DNA of 35,189 nucleotides from Chloroflexota bacterium (GCA_022565155.1 JADFKB010000018.1:1-35189); one strand, 5' to 3'. Positions 1 to 7,584 are shown, numbered from the stretch's first letter. Notes: generated by a model not told the origin, from the letters alone. Numbers and translations are program-made.

Positions 1-522
1 GATGGCGATGGATTCGACACCTTCGGCGAGCAGCTCGCGAACACCGTTCTCCACCTCGTGCTCGTACATCGGGATGACGGGCTGACCGAACATGTCGATG
101 CGCTCGGTCACGCCGCGCGTCAAACTACGCGGCACGAGCGGCTCGCGGTGCTTGCGGTACTGCATGTGGCTGATCTCGGACCATTCGTACCCGATGAAGG
201 TCTGCGAGCCTCGACCCTGGACGATAATGTCCTCGAATCCGCGGGTCACGATGAGACCGGTCTTCAGACCGCTTAGGTTGATCAGCGTGTTGATCATGCC
301 TGTGCCGGTATAGATGGCGGTCTCAGCGTTTTCGCAGACCTCCTTGCCATTTCCGGCCATGTCCCAGTAGGTGAGGGCTTCGTCAAACGACTCCATGAAG
401 CCCACGCTTTCGTCATGTGGCGTCGTCGGCGCTTTGCCGATGACGAACTTTCCTTCCTCATCGACGATGATGACGTCCGTCATCGTGCCGCCGGCGTCGC
501 ATGCCAGCAGATAGCGGCTCAT
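1..522 (-). CDS. Hydantoinase/acetone carboxylase-type subunit, N-terminal part (cut by window edge)
   Basis: The first 174 residues of a HyuA-like protein are present; the rest lies beyond base 1. The N-terminus carries the phosphate-binding motif DAGGTMTD (residues 9-16) of the ASKHA-fold hydantoinase/oxoprolinase family, followed by KAPTTPHD and YTGTGMINTLINL. The DAGGTMTD variant is closer to beta subunits of acetone or acetophenone carboxylases than to the DxGGTFTD of classical N-methylhydantoinases; this is recalled from the families, not searched. Such proteins activate a carbonyl or cyclic amide by ATP-dependent phosphorylation in the cytosol. The ATG at 520-522 is preceded by GGAGAAGG at good spacing. 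It follows coxG on the same strand after a 234-bp gap with its own possible promoter, so it may form a separate transcript. The exact substrate cannot be told from this fragment. Confidence 0.8.
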   Translation of the reverse strand, partial: MSRYLLACDAGGTMTDVIIVDEEGKFVIGKAPTTPHDESVGFMESFDEALTYWDMAGNGKEVCENAETAIYTGTGMINTLINLSGLKTGLIVTRGFEDIIVQGRGSQTFIGYEWSEISHMQYRKHREPLVPRSLTRGVTERIDMFGQPVIPMYEHEVENGVRELLAEGVESIAI

Positions 523-562
523 GACAACCTTCTCCTACTCTCCGTATGGATGGCCATGCCTG

Positions 563-590
563 CCAGGTTACGGTTACTGGTCGGTTTATA
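563..590 (-). promoter_or_regulatory. Possible promoter and operator ahead of the hydantoinase-like gene
   Basis: On the minus strand a TATAAA -10-like box (585-590) is followed directly by CCAGTAACCGTAACCTGG (580-563), which holds two direct GTAACC copies between CCAG and CTGG. The same hexamer forms the inverted repeat at the tetR-like promoter (3148-3174). No good -35 is visible. A regulator binding here is inference. Confidence 0.3.
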
Positions 591-756
591 GAGTTGGATG
601 GGCCTCCCGATCCACCCCTGGTCAGCGAGGCTTGCGGCTCCCTGTGTATCACACGCACGGAGCGGCGTCAAGCATGGTGTGTTGCGCGCATCGATCACCT
701 CTCGGCCTGCAAGATCGACGCTCCTCTTTAAATGTCCTCGGCGCGCCTGGCCGTCC

Positions 757-1338
757 TCACGTTGACGGCCTGCGTAGCAAACGACGGACCGCGTTCACGA
801 TCGCTGTCCACGTCACGTTCGCGACGAGCGGAATGGCGCGAATCGGCTCTGGCTTAGCGTCGACAGCGGTCTCAGCTTCCGCGTCAGCCGTCTCCAACCG
901 CGTCTTAGCGCAGGCGACGAACTGCCGAAAGAGCTGGTGTGAGACGCCCTGGATCATCCCGCGGCCGACCTGCATGATCCGTCCCGTGATATCGATCGAT
1001 GCTTCCGTCGTCACCTCCGTGCGGCCGTCTGCCAGTGATTGCAGGCTGCTGGACATTGTCGCCCTGGCCGTGCCACCGCCGGTCTCTTTGCCTTCCGCCA
1101 CCATCTCCACCGCGTGCCTGCGCTCATCCACGCTCGTGAACTGCACCCGCCCCGCGTAGCGGGCGGTGACGGCGCCCACCTTGATGCTGACAGTACCGAG
1201 GAACGTTTTGTCGTCCACCACCTCGTCCAGCTCCGCTCCGGGCATGCAACCGACGACGCGCTGCGGGTCGATGACGAATCGCCACACCTTATCGATAGGC
1301 GCTTCGACGACAAACGTCTCCCGTATCTCGATCGCCAT
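757..1338 (-). CDS. coxG: CoxG-type SRPBCC protein (carbon monoxide dehydrogenase subunit G family)
   Basis: A 193-residue protein of the SRPBCC/CoxG family. It opens with the typical ETFVVEAPIDKVWRFVIDPQ segment, then VVGCMPGAEL (about 29-38), and has the family's IDITGRIMQVGRGMI stretch (about 115-129). A C-terminal extension with VANVTWTAIVNAVRRLLRR may be an amphipathic or membrane-contact helix; CoxG in Oligotropha is linked to membrane recruitment of CO dehydrogenase, so an anchor role is plausible. The start codon overlaps the stop of the mocA-like gene upstream (TGATG), so translation is probably coupled. With xdhC and mocA it forms an accessory set for a molybdenum hydroxylase of the CO/xanthine dehydrogenase family, whose catalytic subunits are not in the window. 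Confidence 0.85.
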   Translation of the reverse strand: MAIEIRETFVVEAPIDKVWRFVIDPQRVVGCMPGAELDEVVDDKTFLGTVSIKVGAVTARYAGRVQFTSVDERRHAVEMVAEGKETGGGTARATMSSSLQSLADGRTEVTTEASIDITGRIMQVGRGMIQGVSHQLFRQFVACAKTRLETADAEAETAVDAKPEPIRAIPLVANVTWTAIVNAVRRLLRRPST

Positions 1339-1979
1339 CAGCGCCCTGCCTTGCTTGCGCTGCTCGCGGACGCAGCCGACGTATTCACCGCTCGCTGGTA
1401 ATCAGCCTGGGTATCGATGTCAGCCGCCGGCGCGCCGTCCATCCGCACCTCCTGCAGCCAATCCGGGTGCGCGGCCAGCAGCGCGCGTGCTCCTTCGTCG
1501 CCTTCGAGCCGCTCTACGTCAGGCCAGACCCGCCGGGCGATAAACACCGGATGGCCCGGTACAACATCGCCGTTCGCTGCGACGTACACCGGCCGTGTGA
1601 TAGGCGAATCGCCGGCTTCGAACGCGGCCGCGATCTCGTCGATGAGCTCTGCCGTGACGAAAGGCTGGTCACCCAACAGCACGGCGGCAGCGGCGCTGTC
1701 CGCGGCGGTGGAACGGAGGCCCAGGCGGAGCGATGTGCTCTGGCCCTTCGAGTACTGTTCGTTGACAACGATCCGAGCCTTGCCGCCGGGCGACAATCGG
1801 AGGGCCGATTCGATCTCCTCCGCGCGGTCGCCCAATACGACGATCACCTCGTCCAAACATGACGCGGCCGCCGCATCGATAGCGTGTTGAAGCAGCGGCT
1901 TGTCCGCCAACGCCAGGAACTGCTTCGGCTTTCCCATGCGGGTCGAACTGCCGGCGGCGAGGATGATGCCTGAGAGCAT
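1338..1979 (-). CDS. mocA: Molybdenum cofactor cytidylyltransferase-like NTP transferase (MocA/MobA fold)
   Basis: A 213-residue nucleotidyltransferase. The signature LAAGSSTRMGKPKQFL at residues 7-22 is the nucleotide-binding loop of MobA-like transferases, and VLLGDQPFV (about 100-108) is the metal-binding GDxP region. The family member expected beside xdhC and coxG is MocA, which adds CMP to molybdopterin for xanthine/CO-dehydrogenase type enzymes; MobA (GMP) is the alternative, and context favours MocA. It overlaps xdhC upstream by one base (TAATG) and coxG downstream by one base (TGATG), indicating a tightly coupled three-gene operon. Length is normal for the family. Confidence 0.85.
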   Translation of the reverse strand: MLSGIILAAGSSTRMGKPKQFLALADKPLLQHAIDAAAASCLDEVIVVLGDRAEEIESALRLSPGGKARIVVNEQYSKGQSTSLRLGLRSTAADSAAAAVLLGDQPFVTAELIDEIAAAFEAGDSPITRPVYVAANGDVVPGHPVFIARRVWPDVERLEGDEGARALLAAHPDWLQEVRMDGAPAADIDTQADYQRAVNTSAASASSASKAGR

Positions 1980-3070
1980 TACTGACGCTCGCTCTCGGCA
2001 TGGATCGCCGCCTGCTTGGCGCTGAGGGCGGTGCCGTCTCTGCCGTAGCGAACGGCCAACATCTCGGCCAGGATCGCAAGCGCCGTCTCCTCTGGCTTCT
2101 GTCCGCCGATGTCCAGCCCGATAGGCGCCCGGATGCGCGCGAAGTCGTCGTCAGTGAACCCCTGCTTGCGCAGCTCCGCCAGCCGCCGCGCGTGCGTTGC
2201 GCGACTGCCCATCGCGCCGATGTAGCGTGCGTCCGAACGCAGGGCAGCCGCCAGCGCGGGCAGGTCGAACTTGGGGTCGTGGGAGAGGACGGCGAGGTAG
2301 GAGTAGCCGTCCAGAACGTTGTCAGCCAACGCCTCGTCCGGCCAGGCGCGCAGGACGGCCTCTGCTTCGGGAAAGCGCTCTGCTGTCGCGAACATGCTGC
2401 GCGCATCGATCACCGTGACCCGAAAGCCCAGCTTCGCCGCCATCTGGCACAGCGCTATGGCGGCGTGCGTCGCTCCGACAATGTACAGGCGCGGCGGCGG
2501 CGGGAACGATTCGACGAAGAGCGTCATCTCTTTGCCTCGCAGCGGCATCGTCGTTGTGCCCGTACGCTCCTCGCGCAACCAGCGCCGCGCTTCGGCGCCT
2601 ATCTCTTCGTCGGCAGCCGGATCGATGCTTCCGACGGCCGATCCGTCCGGCAGGATCGTCAGCTTCCGGCCGACGAGCGCGGCCGGCGTCAGCGCCGCGA
2701 CAAACGCGGCAGGCTCTTGCGCTTCTACCCGGCGGCGCAACGCCTGCCAGGCATCACAAGTAGCGAACGGCTCGATCAGCACACGGATCGTGCCGCCGCA
2801 GCTCAGGCCAACACGGAAGCCCTCTTCGTCATCGATGCCGTAGCTAGCGACCGCCGGCTGCCCGCTATCGAGCACCGCCAGCGCGCGTTCGTACACGTCG
2901 CCTTCGACGCAACCGCCGCTGACGGAGCCTGCCATCCTGCCGCTGCGGGTGAGCAAGAGACGAGCGCCGGGCAGCCGCGGAGCAGAGCCCTCCACACCCA
3001 CGAGCGTTGCGAGCGCGATCTCCTCGCCCTCCTGTTGCCAGCGGTCGAGATCGGCAAGAATCTCCAACAT
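1979..3070 (-). CDS. xdhC: XdhC/CoxI family molybdenum-enzyme maturation factor
   Basis: A 363-residue two-domain XdhC protein. The N-terminal XdhC_CoxI domain (about 10-75) includes VEGSAPRLPGARLLLT and GSVSGGCVEGDV, followed by GLSCGGTIRVLIEP (about 88-101). The C-terminal Rossmann domain (about 190-335) starts at RLYIVGATHAAIALCQMA and includes YIGAMGSRATHARRLAEL and IGLDIGGQKPEETALAILAE. These proteins bind molybdenum cofactor and help insert its sulfurated form into xanthine/CO dehydrogenases in the cytosol. It is the first gene of the xdhC-mocA-coxG operon. ATG at 3068-3070 has a GAGG-type site upstream. It is divergent from the truncated tetR-like gene, with 106 bp between them. Confidence 0.9.
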   Translation of the reverse strand: MLEILADLDRWQQEGEEIALATLVGVEGSAPRLPGARLLLTRSGRMAGSVSGGCVEGDVYERALAVLDSGQPAVASYGIDDEEGFRVGLSCGGTIRVLIEPFATCDAWQALRRRVEAQEPAAFVAALTPAALVGRKLTILPDGSAVGSIDPAADEEIGAEARRWLREERTGTTTMPLRGKEMTLFVESFPPPPRLYIVGATHAAIALCQMAAKLGFRVTVIDARSMFATAERFPEAEAVLRAWPDEALADNVLDGYSYLAVLSHDPKFDLPALAAALRSDARYIGAMGSRATHARRLAELRKQGFTDDDFARIRAPIGLDIGGQKPEETALAILAEMLAVRYGRDGTALSAKQAAIHAESERQ

Positions 3071-3141
3071 TAGACTGCAACCTCACAAAGGCCGTAGCGC
3101 AGGCTGAGTACAGCAACCGCGTCTCGCGATTCCTGCGTACC

Positions 3142-3175
3142 TTGACAGGTTACAGCATGGAGCATAAAGTAACCG
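3142..3175 (+). promoter_or_regulatory. Sigma70 promoter with overlapping inverted repeat ahead of tetR-like gene
   Basis: Perfect TTGACA -35 (3142-3147), 17-bp spacer and TAAAGT -10 (3165-3170). The predicted start of transcription is at about 3177, exactly the GTG of the tetR-like ORF, so the mRNA would be leaderless. The inverted repeat GGTTAC (3148-3153) / GTAACC (3169-3174) spans the spacer and -10 box, where a TetR-type repressor would normally bind. Confidence 0.55.
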
Positions 3176-3176
3176 C

Positions 3177-3470
3177 GTGGTAGAAGGAAAGCTCGTCACT
3201 GGTGATTCTTCGCCTACCGCCAAAGTGGATCACTGGCGGGCGGTTCTGGACGGGGCTACTGCCCTATTCGCGCAGCGGGGGTTCGCGCGCGTATCGGTCC
3301 AGGAGATCGCCGGCCAGGCCCAGACCCACAAGACGACGGTTCTCTACCACTTCGAGACGCACGGCGGCCTCGGTTTCACCGAAGAAGAGGGGCTGATCGG
3401 CCAGTGGAGCGGAGCGAACCATGGCGCGGAGAGCGCCGCAGGAAACGGAGGGCAGCAATGGTACAGCTGA
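3177..3470 (+). CDS. Truncated TetR-family regulator (DNA-binding domain only)
   Basis: A 97-residue ORF. Residues about 21-62 match the TetR helix-turn-helix: ATALFAQRGFARVSVQEIAG, then a recognition helix region ending in TTVLYHFETHGGL. A full TetR protein continues for some 130 more residues as a ligand and dimerisation domain; here the reading frame becomes Gly/Glu-rich and stops, and P450 begins 13 bases before that stop. So it is either a decayed gene or a DNA-binding-only protein. The GTG start coincides with the predicted transcription start and no Shine-Dalgarno is possible. Overlap with the P450 start suggests coupled translation. Ligand sensing is lost with the missing domain; any remaining autoregulation through the inverted repeat at 3148-3174 is inference. 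Confidence 0.55.
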   Translation: MVEGKLVTGDSSPTAKVDHWRAVLDGATALFAQRGFARVSVQEIAGQAQTHKTTVLYHFETHGGLGFTEEEGLIGQWSGANHGAESAAGNGGQQWYS

Positions 3471-4660
3471 GCGAGATCGACTTCTACAACCCGGACACGT
3501 TCCTGGAAAGTGTGCCCTACGAGACGTTCAAGCAGCTAAGGAAGGAAGATCCCGTCCACTGGAACCCCCAGACTGAGGGTACGGGCTTCTGGGTGGTGAC
3601 CAGGTACGACGACGTCGTCGCGACATCCACCGACCACAAGTCGTTCGCGTCCGGCCACGGCGTCTTCATCGACGAATCGGTGGGTGGGTCGGAGTTGATG
3701 ATGGTCAACATGGACGCCCCCAAACACACCGGCCTGCGCAACCTCATCAGCCAGGGCTTCACGCCGAAGATGATCCGGCGCATGGAGCCGCACGTCCGCG
3801 ACATCGCGACGAAGATCATCGACGAGATCGCGGATAAGGGTGAGTGCGACTTCGTCACCGAGGTAGCAGCAGAGCTGCCGCTGCAGGTGATTGCCGAACT
3901 GGTCGGCATTCCACAGGAGGATCGCCATCAGATCTTCCAGTGGAGCAACCAGATGATCGCCGTCGGCGACCCGGAGTACTCGCCGACCATGGAGGTCGCG
4001 ACGAAGGCCGCCGCGGAAATCTTCGCGTACGCAAATGAACTCACTGCTGAGCGTCGAGAGAACCCAAAGGATGATCTAATCAGCGTGCTGGTGCAGGCGG
4101 ATGTCGACGGAGAGAAGCTGGAGGACTTGGAGTTCAACTTCTTCTTCCTGCTGCTGGTCGTCGCCGGCAACGAGACGACGCGCAACCTGATCTCCGGCGG
4201 CATGCAGGCGCTGATCGAACACCCCGACCAGCGCCAGCGGCTGATCGACGATCCGTCGCTGATGCCGGCGGCGGTGGAAGAGATGCTGCGCTACATCTCG
4301 CCGATCATGTACTTCCGTCGCACTGCGACCGCCGATACGGAGATCCACGGCCAGGCAATCAAGGAAGGCGATAAGGTGACGCTCTGGTACGGCTCCGCGA
4401 ATCGCGACGAAGACGCGTTCCCGAATCCCGACGTCTTCGACGCCGGCCGCACGCCGAACGCGCACGTGGCGCTGGGTGCAGGCGGGCCGCACTTCTGCCT
4501 GGGCGCCAGCCTGGCGCGACTGGAAACCCAGCTCATGTTCGAAGAGCTGCTGCGCCGCCTGCCGGACATCGAGCTGAACGGGCCGGTATCGCGCCTGCGC
4601 TCCTACTTCATCAACGGAATCAAGCACATGCCGGTGACGTTCACGCCGGAGAAGGGGTAG
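3458..4660 (+). CDS. Cytochrome P450
   Basis: A 400-residue soluble bacterial P450. Visible elements: I-helix AGNETT at 236-241 (oxygen activation), K-helix ExxR as E275-M-L-R278, and the heme loop LGAGGPHFCLG with the axial cysteine at C347. The usual Phe of FGxGxHxC is Leu here. The substrate-facing B-C region includes MDAPKHTGLRNL. The closest families by look are actinobacterial CYP107/124/125/142-type hydroxylases of hydrophobic substrates; no substrate can be assigned. It needs ferredoxin and reductase partners, and none is encoded next to it. The start at 3458 is chosen because GGAGG lies just upstream; an in-frame upstream ATG at 3404 would run through the tetR-like gene. It overlaps that gene and is probably cotranscribed with it. 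Confidence 0.92.
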   Translation: MVQLSEIDFYNPDTFLESVPYETFKQLRKEDPVHWNPQTEGTGFWVVTRYDDVVATSTDHKSFASGHGVFIDESVGGSELMMVNMDAPKHTGLRNLISQGFTPKMIRRMEPHVRDIATKIIDEIADKGECDFVTEVAAELPLQVIAELVGIPQEDRHQIFQWSNQMIAVGDPEYSPTMEVATKAAAEIFAYANELTAERRENPKDDLISVLVQADVDGEKLEDLEFNFFFLLLVVAGNETTRNLISGGMQALIEHPDQRQRLIDDPSLMPAAVEEMLRYISPIMYFRRTATADTEIHGQAIKEGDKVTLWYGSANRDEDAFPNPDVFDAGRTPNAHVALGAGGPHFCLGASLARLETQLMFEELLRRLPDIELNGPVSRLRSYFINGIKHMPVTFTPEKG

Positions 4661-4664
4661 CGCC

Positions 4665-4805
4665 ATGGCCAGCCGCATCTGCGATACGTTCGGCATCAAG
4701 TTCCCGTTTTCCCTTCCAGCCACTGCCGCGACGTCGCCACCGGCGCTCATGCGGGCAGATGAGCGCATCGGACTCGTGCGCGTTCAGGAGCAGGCCGGCG
4801 CGTAG
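4665..4805 (+). pseudogene. Stub of a nitronate monooxygenase-type flavoprotein, frameshifted
   Basis: The ATG at 4665 starts a 46-residue frame beginning MASRICDTFGIKFP, the usual N-terminus of nitronate monooxygenase/2-nitropropane dioxygenase relatives. After that, the family continuation (a segment like FAFSHCRDVVAAVTRAGG, recalled from homologues) appears in another frame, where the DNA reads SHCRDVATGAHAGR before a stop. So the gene has a frameshift after about 14 codons and is then cut off; the remaining 300 or so residues are missing. It starts 4 bases after the P450 stop, so it was probably once part of the P450 operon. Confidence 0.55.
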
Positions 4806-4813
4806 GCACGCCG

Positions 4814-4822
4814 TGGTATTAT
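4814..4822 (+). promoter_or_regulatory. Extended -10 promoter of the acetoacetate decarboxylase family gene
   Basis: TGG (4814-4816) followed by TATTAT (4817-4822). Transcription would start near 4829, giving a leader of about 45 nt before the ATG at 4874 with its GGAGG site. No strong -35 is seen. Confidence 0.45.
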
Positions 4823-4873
4823 CGTTGGCAGCGCGAGGTTGGCAGCGCCAGAGCGAGTGGAGGTACGACTACA

Positions 4874-5647
4874 ATGACTTCCCCAACCACGACAAGAGAG
4901 GCGACGGCCGAAGCGCCGCAGCCTTCCTACAACATCCAGGGCCGGGAGGTGCGCTTGCCAGTCGACGTGCGCGACTCCTCGGCGGCCGTCGCCTACTACT
5001 TCGTCTCGGCCTCGGCGGCGCAGAAGCTGATCGACGCGACCGGCCTGCGCATCGCCCAGATCGTGCCGGGCCGCACCATCTGCACCATCGGAACGATGAA
5101 CTACAAAGACGGCGACCTCGGCCGCTACCACGAGATCGCGCTGACGTTCTTCGTGCATGAGAAGAACTCACGATCGCTGCCTCTCGTCGGGGCGCTGTGG
5201 AGCATGCTGCGCGGTAAATTGAGCGCCTACGTCCATCAGCTTCCCGTCGACGACGAGTTCGCCTGCGAGGCGGGCCAGACGATCTGGGGCCTGCCGAAGC
5301 GCATGTCGCAGATCGATATCTCTGACGACGGCGAGCGGGAGACGGCCGTTCTGAGTATCGACGGCGAACACGTGCTAACGCAGTCGATGCGCATGGGCGG
5401 CGGCCGGCAGTTCGGCGAACGGGAGCAGATCTCGTACGGCCTGCGAGGCGGCGCGCTCTACCGGGCGGCATCCGAGATGCGCGGCGAAGGCGTGGGGGCG
5501 CGTATGGGCGGGGCCACACTGGAGCTGGGCACGCATCCCCTCGCAGAGGAGTTCCGATCTCTGGGGCTGCCCAAGCGCGCCCTCTTCACGACCTATATGA
5601 GCAAGATGACCCTGTGCTTCCACGGCGCGGAGAAGACGCGGCTGTAG
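4874..5647 (+). CDS. Acetoacetate decarboxylase family protein
   Basis: A 257-residue protein of the ADC fold. The segment QTIWGLPKRMSQ places Lys142 at the position of the Schiff-base lysine of acetoacetate decarboxylase (EIxGxPKK-type motif). NYKDGDLGRYHEIALTFFV (about 76-94) is the family's central beta region. Many members of this superfamily are not true acetoacetate decarboxylases but act on larger beta-keto acids or as aldolase-dehydratases, so the substrate is open. GGAGG stands 10 nt before ATG. It has its own promoter and lies between P450 and a glutamine-synthetase-like gene, all on the same strand; an enzyme of ketone or fatty-acid breakdown would fit the acetone-carboxylase-like gene at 1-522. 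Confidence 0.8.
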   Translation: MTSPTTTREATAEAPQPSYNIQGREVRLPVDVRDSSAAVAYYFVSASAAQKLIDATGLRIAQIVPGRTICTIGTMNYKDGDLGRYHEIALTFFVHEKNSRSLPLVGALWSMLRGKLSAYVHQLPVDDEFACEAGQTIWGLPKRMSQIDISDDGERETAVLSIDGEHVLTQSMRMGGGRQFGEREQISYGLRGGALYRAASEMRGEGVGARMGGATLELGTHPLAEEFRSLGLPKRALFTTYMSKMTLCFHGAEKTRL

Positions 5648-5786
5648 GGACACTAGCCGCGGTCCTCCGCCGGGGCGCCCAGCGAGCCGCCGGCATGGTA
5701 CAAGAGCTCCTTCCCGCCACGTGAGGCTGGCCAACGCTCTCGCCAACGACGCTCCCGGCGCTTGCCTGACCGACTCCCGCGCCGTC

Positions 5787-5795
5787 TGCTATGCT
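5787..5795 (+). promoter_or_regulatory. Extended -10 promoter of the glutamine-synthetase-like gene
   Basis: TGC (5787-5789) plus TATGCT (5790-5795), with transcription expected near 5802. The Shine-Dalgarno CAGGAGG sits just before the ATG at 5822. Confidence 0.45.
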
Positions 5796-5821
5796 TGGGC
5801 ATTCCTTCAGGAGGCCAGCGT

Positions 5822-7180
5822 ATGAACCTAGCGGACGTAGAACAACTCATCGCCGAACAAAAGATCGAGGTCGTACGAGTCGGCGGCGCGGATATGGACG
5901 GCGTCTTCCGAGGCAAGCGCATCCTCAGCGAATACTTCCTGGACGGCTGCCGCGGCGACGGCTTCCCCCAGTGCAACGTCATATTCGGCTGGGACATCGC
6001 TCAGAAGCTGATCTCGGGACTGGCGCTGGGCAGCGCCGAGACGGGCTACGGCGATATCATCATGCAGCCCGACCTCTCGACGTTTCGCGCCGTGCCGTGG
6101 GAGGCGGGTTGTGCCTCGATTATCTGCGACTACGCGCACGAGGACGGCCGGCCGGTCGCGCAGTCGCCGCGCCAGGTGCTGCGCCGCGTGCTCGACCGCG
6201 CAGACGGCGCCGGCTATCGGGCGCGGATGGCAGTCGAGCTGGAAGGCCGTCTATTCAGAGAAGACCAAAACTCGCTGCGGGAGAAGGGCTACCACGGCCT
6301 GCAGCCGCTCAGCCCGGGGCTGAACTGCTACAGCATCCAGCACGCCAGCCAGGACGAGGACGTGCTGGGGACGATCCGCCGGCTGCTGATCGAGTACGGG
6401 CTGCCAATCGAGGGCTACAACCGCGAGCACGGCGAGGGGATGTACGAATTCAACCTTCGCTACGGCGACGCGCTCGCCGCCGCCGACCAGGCGCTGCTCT
6501 ACAAGAGCGCATCGAAGGAGATCGCCGCCGAGGCCGGCGTCGTGCCGACGTTCATGGCGAAATACGACGACCTCGTCGACGGCGGCAGCGGCCATACGCA
6601 CCAGAGCCTCTGGTCGCCGGACGGTGAGACGAACCTCTTCTGGCAGGCCGACGTTCCGCACCACGCCTCGGATGTCATGCAGGCCTACGCCGCCGGCGTG
6701 CTGGCGACGCTGCCGGAGTTCATGCTGATGTACGCGCCCAACGTCAACTCCTACAAGCGCTTCGTCGCCGGTAGCTGGGCGCCGACCAGCGTCACCTGGG
6801 GCGTGGACAATCGCACGGCCGCCCTACGCTTCATCACCGCGTCTGCCAATGGCTGCCGCATCGAGAATCGGGTGCCCGGCGCGGACGTCAACTCCTACCT
6901 CGGCTTCGCGGCCACGCTTGCGGGTGGCCTCTACGGGCTTGAGCAGGGGCTGGCCTGCCCGCCGCCGGTGGAAGGCGACGCCTACCAGGCGGACGAAGCG
7001 CCGCCGCTGCCCCGCTCGTTAGGAGCAGCAGTCGAGCGCTTCAGCGCCAGCGCCGTCGCCCGCGACTACTTCGGCGACGAGTTCGTCGACCATTACGCGC
7101 GCATGCGCCAGTGGGAGGTGGAGCAGTTCGGCCAGGCCGTGACGGATTGGGAGCGCCGCCGCTACTTCGAGCAGGTGTAG
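5822..7180 (+). CDS. Glutamine synthetase family ligase (GlnA-like/PuuA-like)
   Basis: A 452-residue glutamine-synthetase fold. The N-terminal beta-grasp part contains ADMDGVFRGKRI (23-34). Catalytic-domain motifs: AVELEGRLF (137-145), HGEGMYEFNL (203-212) for metal and glutamate binding, GSGHTHQSLW (255-264) for ATP, NSYKRFVAGSWAP (309-321) and RIENRVPGADVNSYL (346-360). The C-terminus YFEQV is typical of gamma-glutamyl-amine ligases. The standard GlnA adenylylation loop is not evident. It therefore more likely joins glutamate to an amine (polyamine, ethanolamine or alkylamine) than makes glutamine; this is inference from family look. Start at 5822 is supported by AGGAGG; the longer upstream frame crosses the promoter. 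Confidence 0.88.
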   Translation: MNLADVEQLIAEQKIEVVRVGGADMDGVFRGKRILSEYFLDGCRGDGFPQCNVIFGWDIAQKLISGLALGSAETGYGDIIMQPDLSTFRAVPWEAGCASIICDYAHEDGRPVAQSPRQVLRRVLDRADGAGYRARMAVELEGRLFREDQNSLREKGYHGLQPLSPGLNCYSIQHASQDEDVLGTIRRLLIEYGLPIEGYNREHGEGMYEFNLRYGDALAAADQALLYKSASKEIAAEAGVVPTFMAKYDDLVDGGSGHTHQSLWSPDGETNLFWQADVPHHASDVMQAYAAGVLATLPEFMLMYAPNVNSYKRFVAGSWAPTSVTWGVDNRTAALRFITASANGCRIENRVPGADVNSYLGFAATLAGGLYGLEQGLACPPPVEGDAYQADEAPPLPRSLGAAVERFSASAVARDYFGDEFVDHYARMRQWEVEQFGQAVTDWERRRYFEQV

Positions 7181-7184
7181 GCTG

Positions 7185-7430
7185 GTGCTTCCGAGGAAGC
7201 GCCAGAAGCGCCAGCTTCGAAGCGAAACCACGCCCCGCCGATCTCCAGCCTATCGCCGTCTTCCAGCACAGCCAGGTCGCGCCCTCGCCGCTGACGAGAA
7301 CTTCCGCCTCCGCGCCCTCCAGACCGTGCAGCAGGCAGCGGCCTCGCTGCGACCAGACACACGCTTCCGCCGGCCGCTCCGTCCGCCCAAAGTCGACGAG
7401 GGTGGCTGAGGAGATCGTCTGGCGTTCGCG
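7185..7430 (-). pseudogene. FHA-domain-like remnant with frameshift
   Basis: On the minus strand one frame reads TLVDFGRTERPAEACVWSQR followed by GRCLLHGLEGAEAEVLVSGE, and the adjoining frame continues RDLAVLEDGDRLEIGGAWFR. Spliced at about 7277 the two give the layout of an FHA domain: G-R near the start, a strand, then LEDGDRLEIGG-x-x-F-R-F. No start codon or full domain is intact. It lies just downstream of the glutamine-synthetase-like gene on the opposite strand. It could be the C-terminal end of a lost signalling protein; a sequencing error is the other explanation for the frame change. Confidence 0.35.
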
Positions 7431-7527
7431 CCTACCCGTCCTTCTCGTCGCGCAAGGCTAACCCCTTACTACCGCTGGGCTGCAACTGGTTCAGCATTGG
7501 TGGGGCCAGGTGGTTGGGGGCACGTCG

Positions 7528-7543
7528 GCGGACTAAAGTCCGC
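7528..7543. repeat. Palindrome of the GACTAAAGTC intergenic type
   Basis: GCGGACT-AA-AGTCCGC, a 7-bp perfect stem with a 2-nt centre. With the similar element at 7569 it makes a pair 41 bp apart in a gene-free stretch. Confidence 0.6.
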
Positions 7544-7568
7544 GGCTTCCAGATTCATCTACCATGCC

Positions 7569-7584
7569 GCCGACTGAAGTCGGC
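7569..7584. repeat. Palindrome of the GACTGAAGTC intergenic type
   Basis: GCCGACT-GA-AGTCGGC, a 7-bp perfect stem related to the palindrome at 7528-7543. Short palindromes built around GACTnAAGTC occur between genes in various environmental bacterial genomes (from memory). Confidence 0.6.

Noticed and set aside
2000-3073. Long plus-strand ORF opposite xdhC
   Set aside because: Arg-rich shadow frame of a clear XdhC protein; typical of GC-rich DNA.
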